A DNA stretch of 6,438 nucleotides from Pseudomonadota bacterium (lineage in GTDB: Bacteria; Myxococcota; UBA9042; PHBI01), in assembly GCA_005772945.1 (NCBI GenBank), contig SXIE01000163.1:1-6438 (forward strand), in the 5' to 3' direction. The stretch's first letter is position 1; each line of letters opens with the position of its first letter. Below the pieces are notes generated by a model. The model worked only from the letters and a program-made list of their open reading frames with translations. It was not told where the DNA came from and made no database searches. The translations under genes were made by a program, and so were the position numbers. This document shows, piece after piece, positions 4,455 through 6,438 of this stretch.

Positions 4455-5930
4455 TCAGCGTGCGGGCACGCAGGCGATGCGCGCCGCGCCCGCGCTGCTG
4501 CCGGCGTGGTAGTCGATCTGGTAGTAGGCGCGGAAATCGCGCCCGTCCGAGGTCATGCGTAGGTGCCTGATCGCGCCGTCGCGAATGCCGTCGCGAAACA
4601 TCGCGTCCTCGTAGCGCAGAAGGTTGCTCGCCGGTGCAAGTGTCGCGGGATCGACGAGGACCCACCCGAGTGGGGCAACCCCCCCGCCGACGCCAATGGC
4701 ATCGTCCGGCATCGCCCAGGCGAGGGCCGCGCGACCGCCCGCCGCGAGCCAGATCGGCTGGCCGACGAGGGGCTTGTCGGGCGCATCGGGCGCGGGTCCG
4801 AGGGCGACGCCCACACCCATGAATCCGCCGTCGGGGGTGAGACGCTGCACGTGGATCTGTGGCCCCTCGGCCCAGGCCAAGAGGAACCCCGCGCCATGAC
4901 GGACGAGCGCCGGGGTGCGGAGCGACTGCGCGCCGCTCGCGACGACCTGCGGCCCCCCGAGCGCTGCACCGGCGGCATCGAACGACGCGACGCGTAGGGT
5001 CGACAGAGCGCTGTCCGTCCTGCGCGCCCACGCGACGACGACACCGCCGTCCGCGCGCATGGCGTGCGCCATGCCGGCGTCCTCGGCCTCGCCCACGTCG
5101 CCGGGAACGAGGGTGACGGCCTCGCCGATCGGCGCCCCCTCGGAGGTAAAGCGCGCCAACCGGAAAATCGCGCGCCAGTCGCCGTCGTAGGCCTGCCGCA
5201 GCACCGTCAGCCCGCCCTCGGCACCAGGCTCGATCGCGATTCTCTTGTAGTAGCCGGCGGTCCCGGCGAGCTCCAGGGGGCCGGCCACGAGCGCGCCGTC
5301 GGTGCCGACGCGCGCGAACGTAATCGGCGGATTGTTCGCGCCGGCGTGCCAGACGAGCGCGAAGGCGCTGCCGACGGCCGTGAACGCAAAGGAAGACAGG
5401 TAGTCCTCGCCGAACTCGTTCGAATAGAGCGCCGGCCCGACGACACCGCCCGCCTCGATGGGTGCCAGTTGGAGCGTGTAGATCGGCTCGAAGCCGCGCG
5501 CGGCGATCATGGCGTAGTGCGCGAACGGAGCGCCCGACGGACCCTCCGCGACCTCGAGCGACGGGAAATACCCCGCGAGGGCGAACTCCGAGATCCGCGC
5601 CGCCGTGCAGGTGACGGCTCCGGGCGCGAGCGGGCGCTGGAGGATCGGCGTGTCGCCGAAGGGATCGGGGCCGACGTCCGCGGTCGTTTCCGTCGCGGTG
5701 TCAGCGCCGGTCGTCTCGCCCGCATCGCTGACGGCTGTCGCGTAAGGCGCATCGGGCGCGTCAGGCGCCGTCGCAACCGAGTCGCCGCCGGGGGCGGTGT
5801 CCGCGCCCGCGTCGCTCGTCGCGTCTGCGGCCGTAACGTCGTTAGCGTCGGGCGCCGCGTCACCGCCACCGGACACGCACGCCGCAGCGGGAATGAGCAC
5901 CCATGCCAAGAACAGCCATCGTTCGCACAT
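4455..5930 (-). CDS. Lipoprotein with Asp/Ala/Thr tether and predicted seven-unit beta-propeller
   Basis: This 491-residue protein is exported. Residues 1-17 form a signal peptide (MCERWLFLAWVLIPAAA) ending at lipidated Cys18. Residues 19-93 are a disordered Asp/Ala/Thr-rich linker with PDAPDAP and DATSDAG runs, typical of myxobacterial lipoproteins. From about 108 to the end, seven loose units of 35-60 residues recur: a hydrophobic strand ending in Trp or Tyr (near Y139, W194, W301, W353, W405, Y469; unit 3 near 241-246 lacks it), then a strand with Arg and a turn such as GTDGA, TSEGA, DAAGA or TPDGG. This is what a beta-propeller looks like. The folded part has only two cysteines, Cys108 and Cys487, one at each end. 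The start is set by AGGG 5 nt upstream (5936-5939); a longer frame to 5993 has a poor signal peptide. No catalytic motif is seen, so a surface binding or scaffold role is the best guess. Confidence 0.82.
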   Translation of the reverse strand: MCERWLFLAWVLIPAAACVSGGGDAAPDANDVTAADATSDAGADTAPGGDSVATAPDAPDAPYATAVSDAGETTGADTATETTADVGPDPFGDTPILQRPLAPGAVTCTAARISEFALAGYFPSLEVAEGPSGAPFAHYAMIAARGFEPIYTLQLAPIEAGGVVGPALYSNEFGEDYLSSFAFTAVGSAFALVWHAGANNPPITFARVGTDGALVAGPLELAGTAGYYKRIAIEPGAEGGLTVLRQAYDGDWRAIFRLARFTSEGAPIGEAVTLVPGDVGEAEDAGMAHAMRADGGVVVAWARRTDSALSTLRVASFDAAGAALGGPQVVASGAQSLRTPALVRHGAGFLLAWAEGPQIHVQRLTPDGGFMGVGVALGPAPDAPDKPLVGQPIWLAAGGRAALAWAMPDDAIGVGGGVAPLGWVLVDPATLAPASNLLRYEDAMFRDGIRDGAIRHLRMTSDGRDFRAYYQIDYHAGSSAGAARIACVPAR

Positions 5931-6053
5931 CGGGACCCTCGCTCGGCCAGCGGCGCGCACCGTACTGGCGGCGCGCAGTGGACGCCAGCGCACGTGGCGG
6001 GGCGGCCTGGATGGTGAGCGTCAACGGCCGCCGCGTGCGCGACACTTGCAGCG

Positions 6054-6438
6054 CTATGCAAATGTCTCGGCGACGCCGTCGGCCGTCTCGCAGGCACCCG
6101 CCAAGAGGTGGAGTAGCATCAGCAGGCGGTTCAAGACGACCCCGCCGCCGACGAGCACGACCGCAAGGGACGCGGCCCAAGAGGCTCCGCCGACCGCGAG
6201 GCCGAGCGCCACCGCGGCGCCCAGGACCACGCCGACGATGCCGCCGGCGACGAAGACGCCGCGCGCGAGACGGGCGAGCTCGGGGACGCCGAGCTCGGTC
6301 GCGAAGCCACGCAGCATCATGACGAGCGCGGCGACGAACGCGAGTCCGGCGACGCCCGCGCCGGCGGCGAGGCCCAAGGCGGTCGGGTTGCCGAGCGCGC
6401 CGACGCTGGCCGTCGAGAGGTTGCTCGCGGCCGCCAGC
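6054..6438 (-). CDS. Unrecognised multi-pass membrane protein, N-terminus beyond the right edge
   Basis: The minus-strand frame is open from the window edge to a TAG at 6056-6054, giving 127 visible residues. There is an in-frame TTG at 6377, but the frame continues upstream to the edge without a stop, so the true start probably lies outside. Three hydrophobic segments are visible: about 20-42 (AGVAGLAFVAALVMML), 60-83 (GVFVAGGIVGVVLGAAVALG) and 88-112 (ASLAVVLVGGGVVLNRLLML), very rich in Gly, Ala and Val. The polar loop between the first two carries TELGVPELARLARG. The short C-terminus ends ETADGVAETFA. No family is recognised. The next leftward gene, the propeller lipoprotein, starts 123 nt further on; no promoter could be supported in that gap. 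Confidence 0.65.
   Translation of the reverse strand, partial: LAAASNLSTASVGALGNPTALGLAAGAGVAGLAFVAALVMMLRGFATELGVPELARLARGVFVAGGIVGVVLGAAVALGLAVGGASWAASLAVVLVGGGVVLNRLLMLLHLLAGACETADGVAETFA

Noticed and set aside
4434..4457. TGAGC/GCTCA inverted repeat between the convergent SDR2 and lipoprotein stops as a bidirectional terminator
   Set aside because: Only 5 bp with a 14-nt loop and no T-run; the match mostly reflects the two TGA stop codons facing each other.
5931..6053. TTGACG on the minus strand (6019-6024) as a -35 box for the propeller lipoprotein
   Set aside because: No -10-like hexamer occurs at 16-18 bp; the only TA-containing candidate is about 54 bp away.

Overview
This is a high-GC window with no rRNA, tRNA, CRISPR array or transposase gene. 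It looks like the chromosome of a myxobacterium-like organism (Myxococcota or a related former deltaproteobacterium). The clues are two lipoproteins whose lipobox is followed by a low-complexity linker rich in Asp, Ala, Thr or Glu, a propeller-like lipoprotein domain typical of that group, and GTG starts. This taxonomic call is inference; no marker gene is present.

Layout, left to right. (1) Positions 1-223, minus strand: the 5' part of a lipoprotein gene that runs off the left edge. Its mature N-terminus is a strict Glu-X dipeptide repeat encoded by a 6-bp DNA repeat. (2) 324-2341, minus strand: a two-gene unit. A short-chain dehydrogenase/reductase (SDR1) comes first, and its stop overlaps by 4 nt (GTGA) the start of a METTL25/TRM13-like SAM-dependent methyltransferase. 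(3) 2331-2484: copy A of a roughly 150-bp dispersed repeat that holds the ribosome-binding site and start codon of SDR1. (4) 2549-3272, minus strand: two small membrane-protein genes, a GlsB/YeaQ/YmgE-type (transglycosylase-associated) protein and a YtxH-like protein. (5) 3477-3623: copy B of the repeat, same orientation, upstream of the YtxH-like gene. (6) 3612-4436: a second, different SDR (SDR2), the only plus-strand gene, whose likely GTG start lies in the right end of copy B. (7) 4455-5930, minus strand: a lipoprotein with an Asp/Ala/Thr tether and what reads as a seven-unit beta-propeller, convergent with SDR2. (8) 6054-6438, minus strand: the C-terminal part of an unrecognised multi-pass membrane protein, cut by the right edge.

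The most notable structure is the pair of direct repeats 1,146 bp apart. They bracket the two small envelope-stress-type genes, and each lies upstream of a leftward transcription unit, so they could be a duplicated promoter/leader or a mobile intergenic repeat. Copy A also carries a 10-bp perfect inverted repeat that copy B lacks. No metabolic pathway can be assigned to either SDR or a confirmed substrate to the methyltransferase.
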